15,491 nucleotides of DNA from an uncultured Clostridium sp. (GTDB taxonomy: Bacteria > Bacillota > Clostridia > Clostridiales > Clostridiaceae). The notes beneath the pieces are model-generated. The model did not search any database. It saw nothing but the letters and a program-made list of their open reading frames with translations, and had not been told where the DNA came from. Location: NCBI RefSeq assembly GCF_937920395.1, contig NZ_CALEVF010000310.1:1-15491 (forward strand). Direction: 5' to 3'. The number at the start of each line of letters is the position of its first letter. Within the stretch, counting starts at the first letter, position 1. Shown here one piece after another: positions 1 to 7,660 of the stretch. Made by a program: the position numbers and the translations under genes.

Positions 1-525
1 GCAGAACCAATATGTTGGACTCAAGCGCCTGAATCCTTTAAGGATTTAAGAACTCAGCGTAGAAGATGGCAAATCGGTTTATTTGATACATTATTAAGTT
101 ATAAATCTATGATATTTAACCCTAAATACGGAACCATCGGTATGATATCATTACCATATTATTGGATATTTGAATTATTAGGTCCAATTATTGAGTTTCT
201 AGGTTATATATTTATACCTCTAGCTTATCTGTTTGGCTTACTACATTTTGATATGTTTATAATTTATCTTATTATTGCATTTCTACTTGGTTGTACATTA
301 TCAATGGGCAGTATATTACTTGAGCAGGTATCGTTTTGTAAATATTCATCACTTAAGGATACAATGCATCTTATGTTATTTGCAGTAATTGAGAATTTAG
401 GCTATAGACAACTTACTATACTTTACCGTATTGAAGGTATTTTTAAATTTAGGAAATTGCGTCATTCATGGGGAACTATAGAAAGGAAACAATTTGTTCC
501 AAGTAATGAGGAAGAAGAGATGTAA
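1..525 (+). CDS. Family 2 processive glycosyltransferase, C-terminal part (5' end outside window)
   Basis: The reading frame is open from base 1 to the TAA at 523-525 (174 codons), so this is the C-terminal end of a longer protein. Residues 18-24 read RTQRRRW, the Q(R/Q)xRW motif that binds the growing glycan and acceptor in membrane-bound processive GT2 enzymes such as PgaC, hyaluronan synthase and BcsA. Hydrophobic segments follow (about residues 48-80 and 83-105), then a second amphipathic stretch and an acidic tail. The architecture fits a membrane synthase that polymerises a polysaccharide from a nucleotide-sugar donor. The catalytic DxD and ED residues lie upstream of the window, so donor and product cannot be named. 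An internal ATG at 109 would leave out the QRRRW motif and is not the real start. With the CapD-like gene at the other edge it suggests an exopolysaccharide neighbourhood. Confidence 0.85.
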   Translation, partial: AEPICWTQAPESFKDLRTQRRRWQIGLFDTLLSYKSMIFNPKYGTIGMISLPYYWIFELLGPIIEFLGYIFIPLAYLFGLLHFDMFIIYLIIAFLLGCTLSMGSILLEQVSFCKYSSLKDTMHLMLFAVIENLGYRQLTILYRIEGIFKFRKLRHSWGTIERKQFVPSNEEEEM

Positions 526-592
526 AATAAATCAATAATATAAAGGAAATTATCTTTTTATGAAGAATATAACATTTATATTATATATTATA

Positions 593-620
593 TATAATAC
601 TTATATTATATAGGGGGAGA
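593..620 (+). promoter_or_regulatory. Candidate -10 element and G-rich RBS before the chemoreceptor gene
   Basis: The 101-bp gap after the glycosyltransferase ends in a very AT-rich block of TATA-like repeats. TATAAT at 593-598 is a good -10 hexamer but no convincing -35 is seen 16-18 bp upstream. GGGGGAG at 613-619 is the ribosome-binding site and places the start at the TTG at 627, since no ATG or GTG in frame is better spaced. No terminator is evident between the two genes, so read-through from the glycosyltransferase is possible. Confidence 0.35.
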
Positions 621-626
621 ATTGAT

Positions 627-2099
627 TTGAATAATTTGGAAGTATTAAGAAAAAGAAACTTACTTATGGCAAAAATAATGTGGATAATGTCTTTTATTTA
701 TATTGTATTTTCAGTATTAGCTGGGATTGATAAAAAAGGGGTAATTACTATTGCACCGATACTAGTGGGTATAAGTATTTTACTTAGTGTTCTTGTATGG
801 AGAAAAATAATTGAAGATAAGATAAAGTACATAGCTGCAGTAGGACTATGTATTACTCATTTTTTATTTGTGCTTATGTTCCATGATCTTGATGGTTTTT
901 TAATTGCATTTGTAGTTATGGTTGCAATATCCTTATATCAGAGTTACAAGACAACAATACTTTCAGCAATTTTAGTAGACGGTACATTGATATATGGCTT
1001 TTTTTCACAAAGTGGAAAGATGTATGGTACGTATAATGACCCATCGGGATTAGGTACTGTACTTGTGGTATTTTTAGTTATATCTATTTTATTTTTTATA
1101 CAAATAGGTGCAACGCAAAGATTAAATAAACAAGTAGAAGTGAAAATGAATGAAATACAACTTTCAAAAGAAATTGTTGATAATGTGTTAGTAAAACTTC
1201 AACTTTCTATTAGCAATTTTGTTAATTTTAGTGAGGAGTTACAAGGGAATGTAAATGCGTCAGGTAAGATTTCTGAGGAATTAGCTTCTGGTTTTAAGGA
1301 AATAAGTTTAAATGTTGAAGCTCAAACTGGATTAATAGGTGGAGTGAATAATGAAATAGATACAGAGACTGAGTATATAAAAAGTGTAGCAGCAAGATCA
1401 AGTGCTATGCGCTCTCTATCAGAAAATACTTTATCTAAAGCTAAGGAGTGTGGCAATAACATTACTTTCTTGTCAAAGGAAATGGAGAAAGTATCAACAA
1501 GTGTAGAAGGGGCAGTTTTAATTACTAAGGATCTAAATTTTAAGGCGGATAATATTGAAAGTATATTGGTAAATGTAACTGCTATAAGTAAACAGATAAA
1601 TTTATTAGCATTAAACGCAGCAATAGAGGCAGCAAGAGCTGGTGAGCAAGGCAAGGGTTTCTCTGTAGTAGCTGATGAAGTTCGAAAATTGGCTGAGCAA
1701 TCACAAAGTTCTAATCTTGAGATTTCAAATATTTTAGGGGACATCAAAAGTAAGATAGGAGAAGTATCCACTGAAATTAATGAACTTCAAACCTCAGCGG
1801 GCACTAGTAATGAATCTGTAAACAAGGTTATTAAAGCGTTTGAAAGCATAAACTTAAATTCTAAGGAAATGTTAGCTAAGGCATCAGAGGTAGATACTAT
1901 GACTTTAAAAATAGAACAATCTTCTTCTGGGGTATTAGGCAATATTACAAATTTAGCGGCTACTGCGCAAGAAACAGCAGCTTCTGTTGAAGAAATCTTG
2001 GGCGGAATGAATGAACAAAATGTACGGATGGGAAATATCGTAACAAGCTTTAAAGATTTAGAAAAATTCATTGGTGAACTTAGAGCGGTTAAAGCATAA
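627..2099 (+). CDS. Methyl-accepting chemotaxis protein with six-helix membrane sensor
   Basis: A chemoreceptor of 490 aa starting at TTG. The N-terminal part holds six hydrophobic segments (about residues 14-34, 38-58, 68-85, 88-107, 109-126 and 142-161) joined by short loops, so it senses through a polytopic membrane domain rather than a large extracellular loop. No HAMP domain is recognisable. A long helical region follows, with the highly conserved MCP signalling tip at about residues 323-358 (core [16 protein letters not shown], then [12 protein letters not shown]), which docks CheA and CheW. Glutamine, glutamate and alanine-rich stretches on both sides resemble methylation helices. There is no C-terminal CheR-binding pentapeptide. 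The ligand is unknown. No other chemotaxis gene is nearby, so it is an orphan receptor feeding a CheA system encoded elsewhere. Long antisense frames inside it are shadows. Confidence 0.95.
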   Translation: MNNLEVLRKRNLLMAKIMWIMSFIYIVFSVLAGIDKKGVITIAPILVGISILLSVLVWRKIIEDKIKYIAAVGLCITHFLFVLMFHDLDGFLIAFVVMVAISLYQSYKTTILSAILVDGTLIYGFFSQSGKMYGTYNDPSGLGTVLVVFLVISILFFIQIGATQRLNKQVEVKMNEIQLSKEIVDNVLVKLQLSISNFVNFSEELQGNVNASGKISEELASGFKEISLNVEAQTGLIGGVNNEIDTETEYIKSVAARSSAMRSLSENTLSKAKECGNNITFLSKEMEKVSTSVEGAVLITKDLNFKADNIESILVNVTAISKQINLLALNAAIEAARAGEQGKGFSVVADEVRKLAEQSQSSNLEISNILGDIKSKIGEVSTEINELQTSAGTSNESVNKVIKAFESINLNSKEMLAKASEVDTMTLKIEQSSSGVLGNITNLAATAQETAASVEEILGGMNEQNVRMGNIVTSFKDLEKFIGELRAVKA

Positions 2100-2102
2100 A
2101 TG

Positions 2103-2138
2103 AAAGGTACCTATAGCCCAAGGGCAATAGGTACCTTT
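2103..2138. terminator. Stem-loop between convergent chemoreceptor and ADC-family genes
   Basis: The arms AAAGGTACCTAT and ATAGGTACCTTT pair perfectly. Inside them GCCC pairs with GGGC after one A-A mismatch, leaving a two-base loop. The stem lies between the stop codons of two convergent genes and could serve both. The U-tract is weak on either strand (CCTTTAAAAA on plus, CCTTTCATTT on minus), so termination may be incomplete. Confidence 0.6.
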
Positions 2139-2155
2139 AAAAACGTTTACTTGAA

Positions 2156-2950
2156 TTATTTACCCCACCAATCCCATTTTGTAAAGGAGTATGGAACAAA
2201 TCCCATTGGATCAATTTTGTTAAAGTATAACATTTCTCCAGGTTCTAATGTGTTTGTACTAACTGTATACTGAGAACCTATCATTCTTACTACTTCTAGC
2301 TCTGCCCATGGATCATGTGGAGAATCAGTAAGTACTACAGTTGCGGTTGCTAATTTATCCTCTTTTACATCATCTATTGCTAATTTTTGTTTTATCAAAG
2401 TAGGACTTAATAAGAAACCACATCCATCAGCTGCTTTAGCATAGAGTATGTTATACATATATTCACTTACGCCTTCATTAAATTCTTCTACTTTACCGTC
2501 TTTATTTAAATTGCCTGATATATCAGCATTAACTGTAAAAAATTCTATTCCATTACGACTAATTTTACCTATTGCTTTACCATCTTTCACTTCAAAATCT
2601 ATATTTGCCATTTTCTTTGGAAGTCCACATACTTCTCTTCCCATGGACATTGCCATTCCGTCAGTTATTGGCATGGATAAACAGTATCTACCTACTACTC
2701 CATCACACTGTGCAAGGATAAACAAACCAGCTTCTTTGTAACCTGGAGCAAAGCTTGTTTTAGGATAATTGGCTACGAAGGTTGAAACTAATGGTTTGCC
2801 TAATACTGGTTTTAATGGAGCTGGAAGTAATTTTGCTATAACTTCTGGTTTGGTTTCCCAAACTGTATTTAATGTCTCAGCACCATAAAATACTGTTTTG
2901 CTGCCTTGTAATGATTTTAATTGTTCCATTGTTTTTGTAAAACTATGCAT
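2156..2950 (-). CDS. Acetoacetate decarboxylase family protein
   Basis: 264 aa, slightly longer than classical clostridial Adc (about 244 aa). The hallmark segment is GREVCGLPKK at residues 104-113; it corresponds to GRELSAYPKK of Clostridium acetobutylicum Adc, where Lys115 forms the Schiff base and Lys116 is next to it. These are K112 and K113 here. The segment GYKEAG (70-75) aligns with the region of Adc Glu76, giving E73. By my recalled alignment the Arg29 and Glu61 positions are Ala24 and Phe58, so the substrate may not be acetoacetate. AGGAGGGG at 2957-2964 is the RBS for the ATG at 2950. It lies 37 bp after the flavoprotein gene with no terminator between, so the two are probably cotranscribed. 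Family assignment is strong; the reaction is uncertain and could be decarboxylation of another beta-keto acid or an ADC-fold aldolase or dehydratase activity. Confidence 0.88.
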   Translation of the reverse strand: MHSFTKTMEQLKSLQGSKTVFYGAETLNTVWETKPEVIAKLLPAPLKPVLGKPLVSTFVANYPKTSFAPGYKEAGLFILAQCDGVVGRYCLSMPITDGMAMSMGREVCGLPKKMANIDFEVKDGKAIGKISRNGIEFFTVNADISGNLNKDGKVEEFNEGVSEYMYNILYAKAADGCGFLLSPTLIKQKLAIDDVKEDKLATATVVLTDSPHDPWAELEVVRMIGSQYTVSTNTLEPGEMLYFNKIDPMGFVPYSFTKWDWWGK

Positions 2951-2987
2951 AATATACCCCTCCTAAATTTAAATGTATTATATCTTA

Positions 2988-4925
2988 CTAAAGCATGTAT
3001 GCTTTTTCAAATCCATTAAGCACTGCATCAACAACTCTACCTGGTTTTAGAACATCTCCTAATAATTCAACAATATCATAATGCTCTTCAACCTGAGTTA
3101 CTATTTCCTTATTTGATTTAACCCCTAAAGATAAAACTACAACATCGGTTTTTATAGTAGTAACTTTTTTATCTTTAGTGTTTTCAATATCTATTTCACC
3201 ATCTTTAATATTTGTAAGTTTGCTACAAGGAAGCATTACTACTCCAGCTTTGGCAAGTCTCATACTTATATCAATTACATTAGGCAAATACCCTGAAGGT
3301 CCAATTTTATCTGCCATTTCGATTACTGTTACTTTATTTCCTTTTGAAGTTAATAATTCTGCTATTTCAAGTCCTGTCATTCCAGAACCGGCAATCACTA
3401 TATTTTTATTCTCTAAGACTACTTTGTTTTCTAAAACATCAGTTGAGGTATATACAAAACTCTTGTCTATTCCTGGAATAGGAGGGACTATAGGGTTTGA
3501 TCCTGAACTAATAAATACTGCATAGGGATTAATTTCATTGATCTTTTCTAAAGTAGCTTTTTCATTTAATCTAACCATTACGTTTAATTTCTTAATAGCT
3601 AATTTTTGATATTCTAGGAACCAATCTAATTTTTCCTTTAGTGGAGGTTTAGTAGCTAGGTAGACATTGCCACCTAAACAGTCTTTTTCTTCAAATATTA
3701 TAGGTACAAATTTTCTAAGTGCTAAAACTCTAGCTGCTTCCATTCCAGCTGGGCCACCTCCAACAATTACTACTTTTCTATCGTCGCCGGTTTTTGGAAA
3801 ATCTAAATATTCAAGTTCTCGTCCAACTCTTGGATTAACAGCACATTCTATATTCCCACATTTCATAATGCTTTCTATACAGTTCAAACATGATATGCAA
3901 GGGGTTATATCTTCCTCGCGACCTTCTTTTGATTTATTACCCCATTCTGGATCTGCTAATTGCGCTCTACCTACTGCAACAAAATCTAAATTATCTTCTT
4001 TTAATATAGTTTCAGCCATATCAGGTTTTCTAATTACATCGCAAGCAATTACTGGGATACTAACTGCTGCTTTTATAGCTTTGGCTAAATTCCTTTTCCA
4101 TCCTTGAGGATATGAGATTGGTTCTATTATTGTAGTAACGGATTCATATGTTCCTGCACTTACATTAATAGCATTTACACCTAAGTTTTCAAGGTAAACT
4201 GCTTCCTGAATTGCTTCATCGAGTGTTATACCATCTTTAGTAAATTCATTTCCATCAATTCTAACCGAGATAGGGAAGAGCTCACCACATTTTGCACGTA
4301 TGCCCATTATTATTTCTGTTATAAATCTCATTCTCTTTTCAAAAGTTCCACCATATTTATCTTCTCTATGATTTGATTGAGGGCTCATAAATTGTGCTAC
4401 AAGATATCCATGAGCACCATGAATTTCAACTCCATCTATACCAGCCATTTGTGCGAAAACAGCGCCTTTTACAAATTTCACAACTAGACCGCCGATTTCT
4501 TCTATTGTCATTTCTCTAGGCATTTCACCAATAGCTGATGACATTATAGGACTTGGCCCAGCTATTTGACGACCATCTATCATCATAGCGTGATTTTGTC
4601 TTCCTGGATGTTGTAATTGGACAAATATTTTTGTGTTGTATTTGTGCACTGTGCGAGCCAAAGTTTGAAGTCTTGGGATTTGTTTTAAATTCATTACACT
4701 TAATTGATTGGGCATTCCTACCCCTGTTTCATCATCTACTCTAGTTATTTCAGTAATTATTAATCCACATCCACCTTTTGCTCTTTCCTCATAATAACGG
4801 ATGAGCTCATTAGATGCTTCACCATTGTAGGAAGCTAAATTTGTCCCCATTGCTGGCATTACTATTCTATTTTTTATTTCTAAGTTACCTATATGACCTT
4901 TTTTGAAAAGCTTTTCATATTTCAT
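2988..4925 (-). CDS. NADH:flavin oxidoreductase, OYE / 2,4-dienoyl-CoA reductase / BaiCD type (FMN, 4Fe-4S, FAD)
   Basis: 645 aa with the full three-part architecture of FadH, BaiCD/BaiH and 2-enoate reductases. Residues 1 to about 335 form an Old-yellow-enzyme FMN barrel, with QLQHPGRQ (103-110) and HGAHGYLVAQFMSP (169-182) as flavin and active-site motifs; Y174 aligns with the proton-donating Tyr of FadH. Cysteines 343, 346, 349 and 361 (CxxCxxC-x11-C) form the 4Fe-4S ligand set. Rossmann motifs GGGPAGMEAA (389-398) and GSGMTGLEIA (513-522) bind FAD and NAD(P)H. The enzyme should reduce a C=C bond conjugated to a carbonyl, using NAD(P)H through FAD, the cluster and FMN. The position of FadH His252 appears to be Y260. 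RBS AGGAGG (4937-4942) supports the ATG. It is the first gene of a likely flavoprotein-ADC operon. The substrate (enoate, enoyl-CoA, steroid or bile-acid enone) cannot be decided from sequence. Confidence 0.92.
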   Translation of the reverse strand: MKYEKLFKKGHIGNLEIKNRIVMPAMGTNLASYNGEASNELIRYYEERAKGGCGLIITEITRVDDETGVGMPNQLSVMNLKQIPRLQTLARTVHKYNTKIFVQLQHPGRQNHAMMIDGRQIAGPSPIMSSAIGEMPREMTIEEIGGLVVKFVKGAVFAQMAGIDGVEIHGAHGYLVAQFMSPQSNHREDKYGGTFEKRMRFITEIIMGIRAKCGELFPISVRIDGNEFTKDGITLDEAIQEAVYLENLGVNAINVSAGTYESVTTIIEPISYPQGWKRNLAKAIKAAVSIPVIACDVIRKPDMAETILKEDNLDFVAVGRAQLADPEWGNKSKEGREEDITPCISCLNCIESIMKCGNIECAVNPRVGRELEYLDFPKTGDDRKVVIVGGGPAGMEAARVLALRKFVPIIFEEKDCLGGNVYLATKPPLKEKLDWFLEYQKLAIKKLNVMVRLNEKATLEKINEINPYAVFISSGSNPIVPPIPGIDKSFVYTSTDVLENKVVLENKNIVIAGSGMTGLEIAELLTSKGNKVTVIEMADKIGPSGYLPNVIDISMRLAKAGVVMLPCSKLTNIKDGEIDIENTKDKKVTTIKTDVVVLSLGVKSNKEIVTQVEEHYDIVELLGDVLKPGRVVDAVLNGFEKAYML

Positions 4926-4983
4926 TATAAAATATACCTCCTTATGTAGTATTTGTTATATTCTTTAGATTAACTGAAGTATA

Positions 4984-5020
4984 ACATTTCATAAAATGTC
5001 ATGCTATGGATTAAAATCCA
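4984..5020. promoter_or_regulatory. Two short inverted repeats in the regulator-flavoprotein gap
   Basis: The 140-bp gap between the regulator stop and the flavoprotein start holds two further palindromes. At 4984-4999 ACATTT pairs with AAATGT around CATA. At 5007-5020 TGGATT pairs with AATCCA around AA. Neither is followed by a T-tract on the minus strand, so they are weak as terminators and may instead be protein-binding sites near the flavoprotein promoter. No convincing -35/-10 pair could be placed. Confidence 0.35.
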
Positions 5021-5038
5021 AAAACACTTATTATCATT

Positions 5039-5051
5039 GTGCATTATGCAC
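5039..5051. promoter_or_regulatory. Candidate operator: perfect 13-bp palindrome GTGCATTATGCAC
   Basis: GTGCAT and ATGCAC are perfect inverted arms around one T. It lies 113 bp upstream of the flavoprotein start and 14 bp past the regulator stop. An 11-of-13 match (GTGCATTTCGCAC) occurs at 6660-6672 in the only other promoter-bearing gap of the cassette. That placement, next to a regulator gene, suggests binding by the PucR-type protein; this is inference. Confidence 0.5.
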
Positions 5052-5065
5052 TTATACATAAAAAG

Positions 5066-6637
5066 TTATATATTTCTTTGTGCACTCATTAGTTTTTTAT
5101 AAAAACCAATTAATTTATAAGCGTAATATAGTTTAAAACTATTGTCATTCTCATCTAAATTTATTCCTATTAAGTCTGAAATTTTTTCTAATCGATACCT
5201 AAGGGTATTTCGATGTATAAACATCTCGTCTGCTGCTTTTGTCATACTGTGATTATTTTTTAGATATATATATAAAGTTTTATATAATTCGGAACTGTTT
5301 TTGGCGTCATACTTTTTTAATATATATATGGAAGTGTTATAAAAATCCTCTTTTAGTATTCGGTCTTTTGCCATATAAATAAAATTATAAGGCTGAATAT
5401 CCTCATGTCTATAAATATATTTTTCCTCTCCTAGAATGTTTCCAACTTCTAGGGCTGCGATTGCTTGCTTATAGTATATATTGCAATCTTCTATTGAAGA
5501 GAACTCGCTACTAATTCCCATTCTTAAATTATTTTCCGATAAAAAGCTTTTAATTTTCTCAGTTCTATTTTGACTTCGGACAAACTGGTCTGTATCGTTT
5601 ATTATTACGATATCTCCATTATAATAAATTGAACTACTCTTTGGAAAAAGATTCAATAAATTTGGATTGAGATATCTAGAATATACAGATTGTTTAAGTT
5701 CATAACTTGAAATGTCAATTACTAAAACAAAAATATGAGGACTAAATACCAAAGAAAAATTATCTAATCTTTCTTTAATTATAGTTTTGTTTTTTATGTT
5801 GTTTTCTAATAAATCATATAATATTTCTTCACTTAGAACATTTTTGGTATTGTTATAAAATTGTTCTTTTTCTAGTTTCTTTGAAATAATTTCACTTATT
5901 AACATTAACAAATCGTAGTCATCAAGGCTTATAGGTTTTGCGCATTCTAGGAGCAGAATATTACCTACGGTTTTACCTTTTACAACTATTTTGAATACAA
6001 CTTTTTTTGTAGGGCTTACTGGGCAGGTTACTTCAAAGGGCCTCTCTGTTTTTCTTCCTTTTATCAATGCGTCTAATTTCTTAAGTTCGGCAATAAATTC
6101 ATAAGAGCAATATCCTTTTTTAACATTGTCCATCCATAACAAATCAGTAATATTCTCTAGAGCAGAACTAGCAAGTACTTTGAAACTTAGATCAATAACA
6201 ATTAAGGGATTGCCAATTAATTTTGAAGCGGTGGCAATTATTTTATTAAGGTCATCTCCTGCGAGCAAAGATTCTAATAGTGACACTTTGAATTTATTGT
6301 AAATTACATCACGCCTAAAGAAAGCCCTTACCTCATTATAAATCTCTAATATATCCTCATTTTCATTAAGTTCGATTATTCTTAAGTTATTGTTAATATA
6401 TTTTCCGAGTATTGTACTATCATCATTCAGTAAAATAAAACAGGCATTACTTATTTTATCCATAGATCCTTTGAAAGTAGAAGTATAACCAATATAAATA
6501 TAGTTTTCTAAATACATTATTTCTTTCCCTGTAACTAAATCAACATCGATAAATGGATCACCTTGTGCACTGTTAAAGTAAACGTTTTTAGTTTTGGACG
6601 TAAAGTATTCACATAAGTGATTAAAAGTAATATTCAT
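5066..6637 (-). CDS. PucR/CdaR-type transcriptional regulator
   Basis: 523 aa. The C-terminus carries the PucR-family helix-turn-helix: residues 455-510, with MTKAADEMFIHRNTLRYRLEKI-like spacing (key residues A468, A469, H475, N477, T478, R480, R482), the most conserved part of this family. The middle section (about 285-400) resembles the degenerate GGDEF-like CdaR domain, and about 130-260 looks like a GAF-type ligand domain. The N-terminal 110 residues match a PucR-type receptor domain only loosely. Such proteins usually activate nearby catabolic genes in response to a small molecule. RBS GGAGG (6644-6648) supports the ATG at 6637. It is divergent from the dehydrogenase gene and directly upstream of the flavoprotein-ADC pair on the same strand, so it probably controls both. 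The ligand is unknown. Confidence 0.85.
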   Translation of the reverse strand: MNITFNHLCEYFTSKTKNVYFNSAQGDPFIDVDLVTGKEIMYLENYIYIGYTSTFKGSMDKISNACFILLNDDSTILGKYINNNLRIIELNENEDILEIYNEVRAFFRRDVIYNKFKVSLLESLLAGDDLNKIIATASKLIGNPLIVIDLSFKVLASSALENITDLLWMDNVKKGYCSYEFIAELKKLDALIKGRKTERPFEVTCPVSPTKKVVFKIVVKGKTVGNILLLECAKPISLDDYDLLMLISEIISKKLEKEQFYNNTKNVLSEEILYDLLENNIKNKTIIKERLDNFSLVFSPHIFVLVIDISSYELKQSVYSRYLNPNLLNLFPKSSSIYYNGDIVIINDTDQFVRSQNRTEKIKSFLSENNLRMGISSEFSSIEDCNIYYKQAIAALEVGNILGEEKYIYRHEDIQPYNFIYMAKDRILKEDFYNTSIYILKKYDAKNSSELYKTLYIYLKNNHSMTKAADEMFIHRNTLRYRLEKISDLIGINLDENDNSFKLYYAYKLIGFYKKLMSAQRNI

Positions 6638-6659
6638 AATACACCTCCATTAAAATATA

Positions 6660-6672
6660 GTGCATTTCGCAC
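6660..6672. promoter_or_regulatory. Candidate operator copy in divergent promoter region (GTGCATTTCGCAC)
   Basis: An imperfect palindrome with GTGC and GCAC arms that matches the perfect site at 5039-5051 in 11 of 13 bases. It sits 22 bp upstream of the regulator start and about 100 bp upstream of the dehydrogenase start, in the 136-bp divergent gap. A position this close to the regulator gene would fit autoregulation. Several TATA-like hexamers occur in 6693-6745, but no single promoter can be chosen. Confidence 0.45.
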
Positions 6673-6773
6673 AAGTAAGGTACCACAATTTGGATTTATA
6701 TATATAGTAACAGATTTTTGAGTGTGATATAACTATATTATAGTAAAAACTTAAAAGTGAGGGGAGAAAAATT

Positions 6774-7553
6774 ATGAAAAGTGTAAACGATTTATCAAAT
6801 ATCAAAGGAAAAATAGCGATAGTTACTGGTTCAGCATCTGGAATAGGGCAAGCAATAGCAGTTGGACTTGCCGAAGGTGGTGTAGACATTGCCGGAACAT
6901 ATTCTAGTACCTCATATGAAGAGACAAAAGCACTTGTTGAAGCAGCAGGACAAAAATTTTTCCCAATACATGCGGATGTATCAAAAACTGATGAAGTAAG
7001 CAAAATTATACCAGCAGTTCTTAAAGAATATAATAGATTTGACATACTTATAAATGCTGCAGGTATTGAATCACATAATCCTGTTGGTGATAATTATAGT
7101 GAAGCGGAATATCAACGTTGTTTGCAAATTAATTTAAATCAAGTTGTTTCACTTATCGCAGAAGCTGGAAAATTCTTTATTAAAGAAGGCAAGGGAGGAA
7201 GAATTTTGAACGTATCGTCTATTGCAGGATACCTCGGAATGCGTTCTGGAATGTCTCCATATGTTATTACTAAACATGCAATAAGAGGTGTAACTAGATC
7301 ATTTGGTCTCGAACTAGCTCCTTATGGAATTACTGTAAATGCTATTGCTCCAGGTCCTATCTTCACTAGCATGACAACAAAACCACCAATGAAAAAATTA
7401 ATGATGGATAGAGTTGTTGCTGCAAAATGCCCAGTAGGTCGTTGGGGATTCCCAGAAGACTTCAAAGGAATAGCAAATATGCTTTGCTCAGATGCTGGCG
7501 GATTTATAACAGGCCAAACCCTTTTAGTTGATGGAGGATATACATTAACGTAA
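6774..7553 (+). CDS. Short-chain dehydrogenase/reductase (SDR), classical type
   Basis: 259 aa, the normal size for a classical SDR. The cofactor motif TGSASGIG is at residues 18-25, NAAG at 94-97 and the catalytic set is S149, Y163 and K167 (YVITK), with N120 completing the tetrad. The C-terminal PGPIFTSM and GQTLLVDGGY segments are typical. No acidic residue follows the second beta strand (IAGTYSS), so strict NAD preference is not indicated. It should interconvert a hydroxyl and a ketone; relatives include KduD, FabG and hydroxysteroid dehydrogenases such as BaiA, but the substrate cannot be told. RBS GAGGGGAG (6759-6766) fixes the ATG. Divergence from the PucR gene, with a shared candidate operator, ties it to the flavoprotein-ADC genes. 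A strong terminator follows directly. Confidence 0.93.
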   Translation: MKSVNDLSNIKGKIAIVTGSASGIGQAIAVGLAEGGVDIAGTYSSTSYEETKALVEAAGQKFFPIHADVSKTDEVSKIIPAVLKEYNRFDILINAAGIESHNPVGDNYSEAEYQRCLQINLNQVVSLIAEAGKFFIKEGKGGRILNVSSIAGYLGMRSGMSPYVITKHAIRGVTRSFGLELAPYGITVNAIAPGPIFTSMTTKPPMKKLMMDRVVAAKCPVGRWGFPEDFKGIANMLCSDAGGFITGQTLLVDGGYTLT

Positions 7554-7558
7554 AAAAT

Positions 7559-7598
7559 AAAGAATCACTCTCAAAAGTATATTTGAGAGTGATTCTTT
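7559..7598 (+). terminator. Rho-independent terminator of the dehydrogenase gene
   Basis: A 17-bp perfect stem (left arm 7559-7575, right arm 7582-7598, core AATCACTCTC/GAGAGTGATT) with a six-base loop. The T run that closes the right arm runs on to 7599. It begins six bases after the dehydrogenase stop codon. Confidence 0.92.
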
Positions 7599-7621
7599 TA
7601 GTTTTATCATTTTTAAAGCAT

Positions 7622-7654
7622 AAAAAAAGCACTTGCAAACTTTCTACAAGTGTT
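7622..7654 (-). terminator. Rho-independent terminator of the LysM hydrolase gene
   Basis: Read on the minus strand, AACACTTG (7654-7647) pairs with CAAGTGCT (7635-7628, one G-U pair) and is followed by a run of seven T (7628-7622). It lies just past the hydrolase stop codon. Together with the previous stem-loop it forms two back-to-back terminators for convergent genes. Confidence 0.85.
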
Positions 7655-7660
7655 AATAAA

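Noticed and set aside
1322..2071. Two antisense frames (149 and 94 codons) inside the chemoreceptor gene
   Set aside because: They lie opposite the conserved MCP signalling domain; no RBS and no family likeness.
3178..4107. Open frames of 115 and 146 codons on the plus strand inside the flavoprotein gene
   Set aside because: They are antisense to a well-supported gene, have no RBS or recognisable product and reflect its codon bias.
4996..5061. Short plus-strand frame of about 21 codons with several Cys in the regulator-flavoprotein gap
   Set aside because: There is no RBS, it overlaps the palindromes and it has no recognisable likeness.
6650..7045. 131-codon minus-strand frame over the regulator-dehydrogenase gap and dehydrogenase start
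   Set aside because: It overlaps the conserved SDR cofactor region in antisense and covers the divergent promoter gap; no plausible RBS or product.
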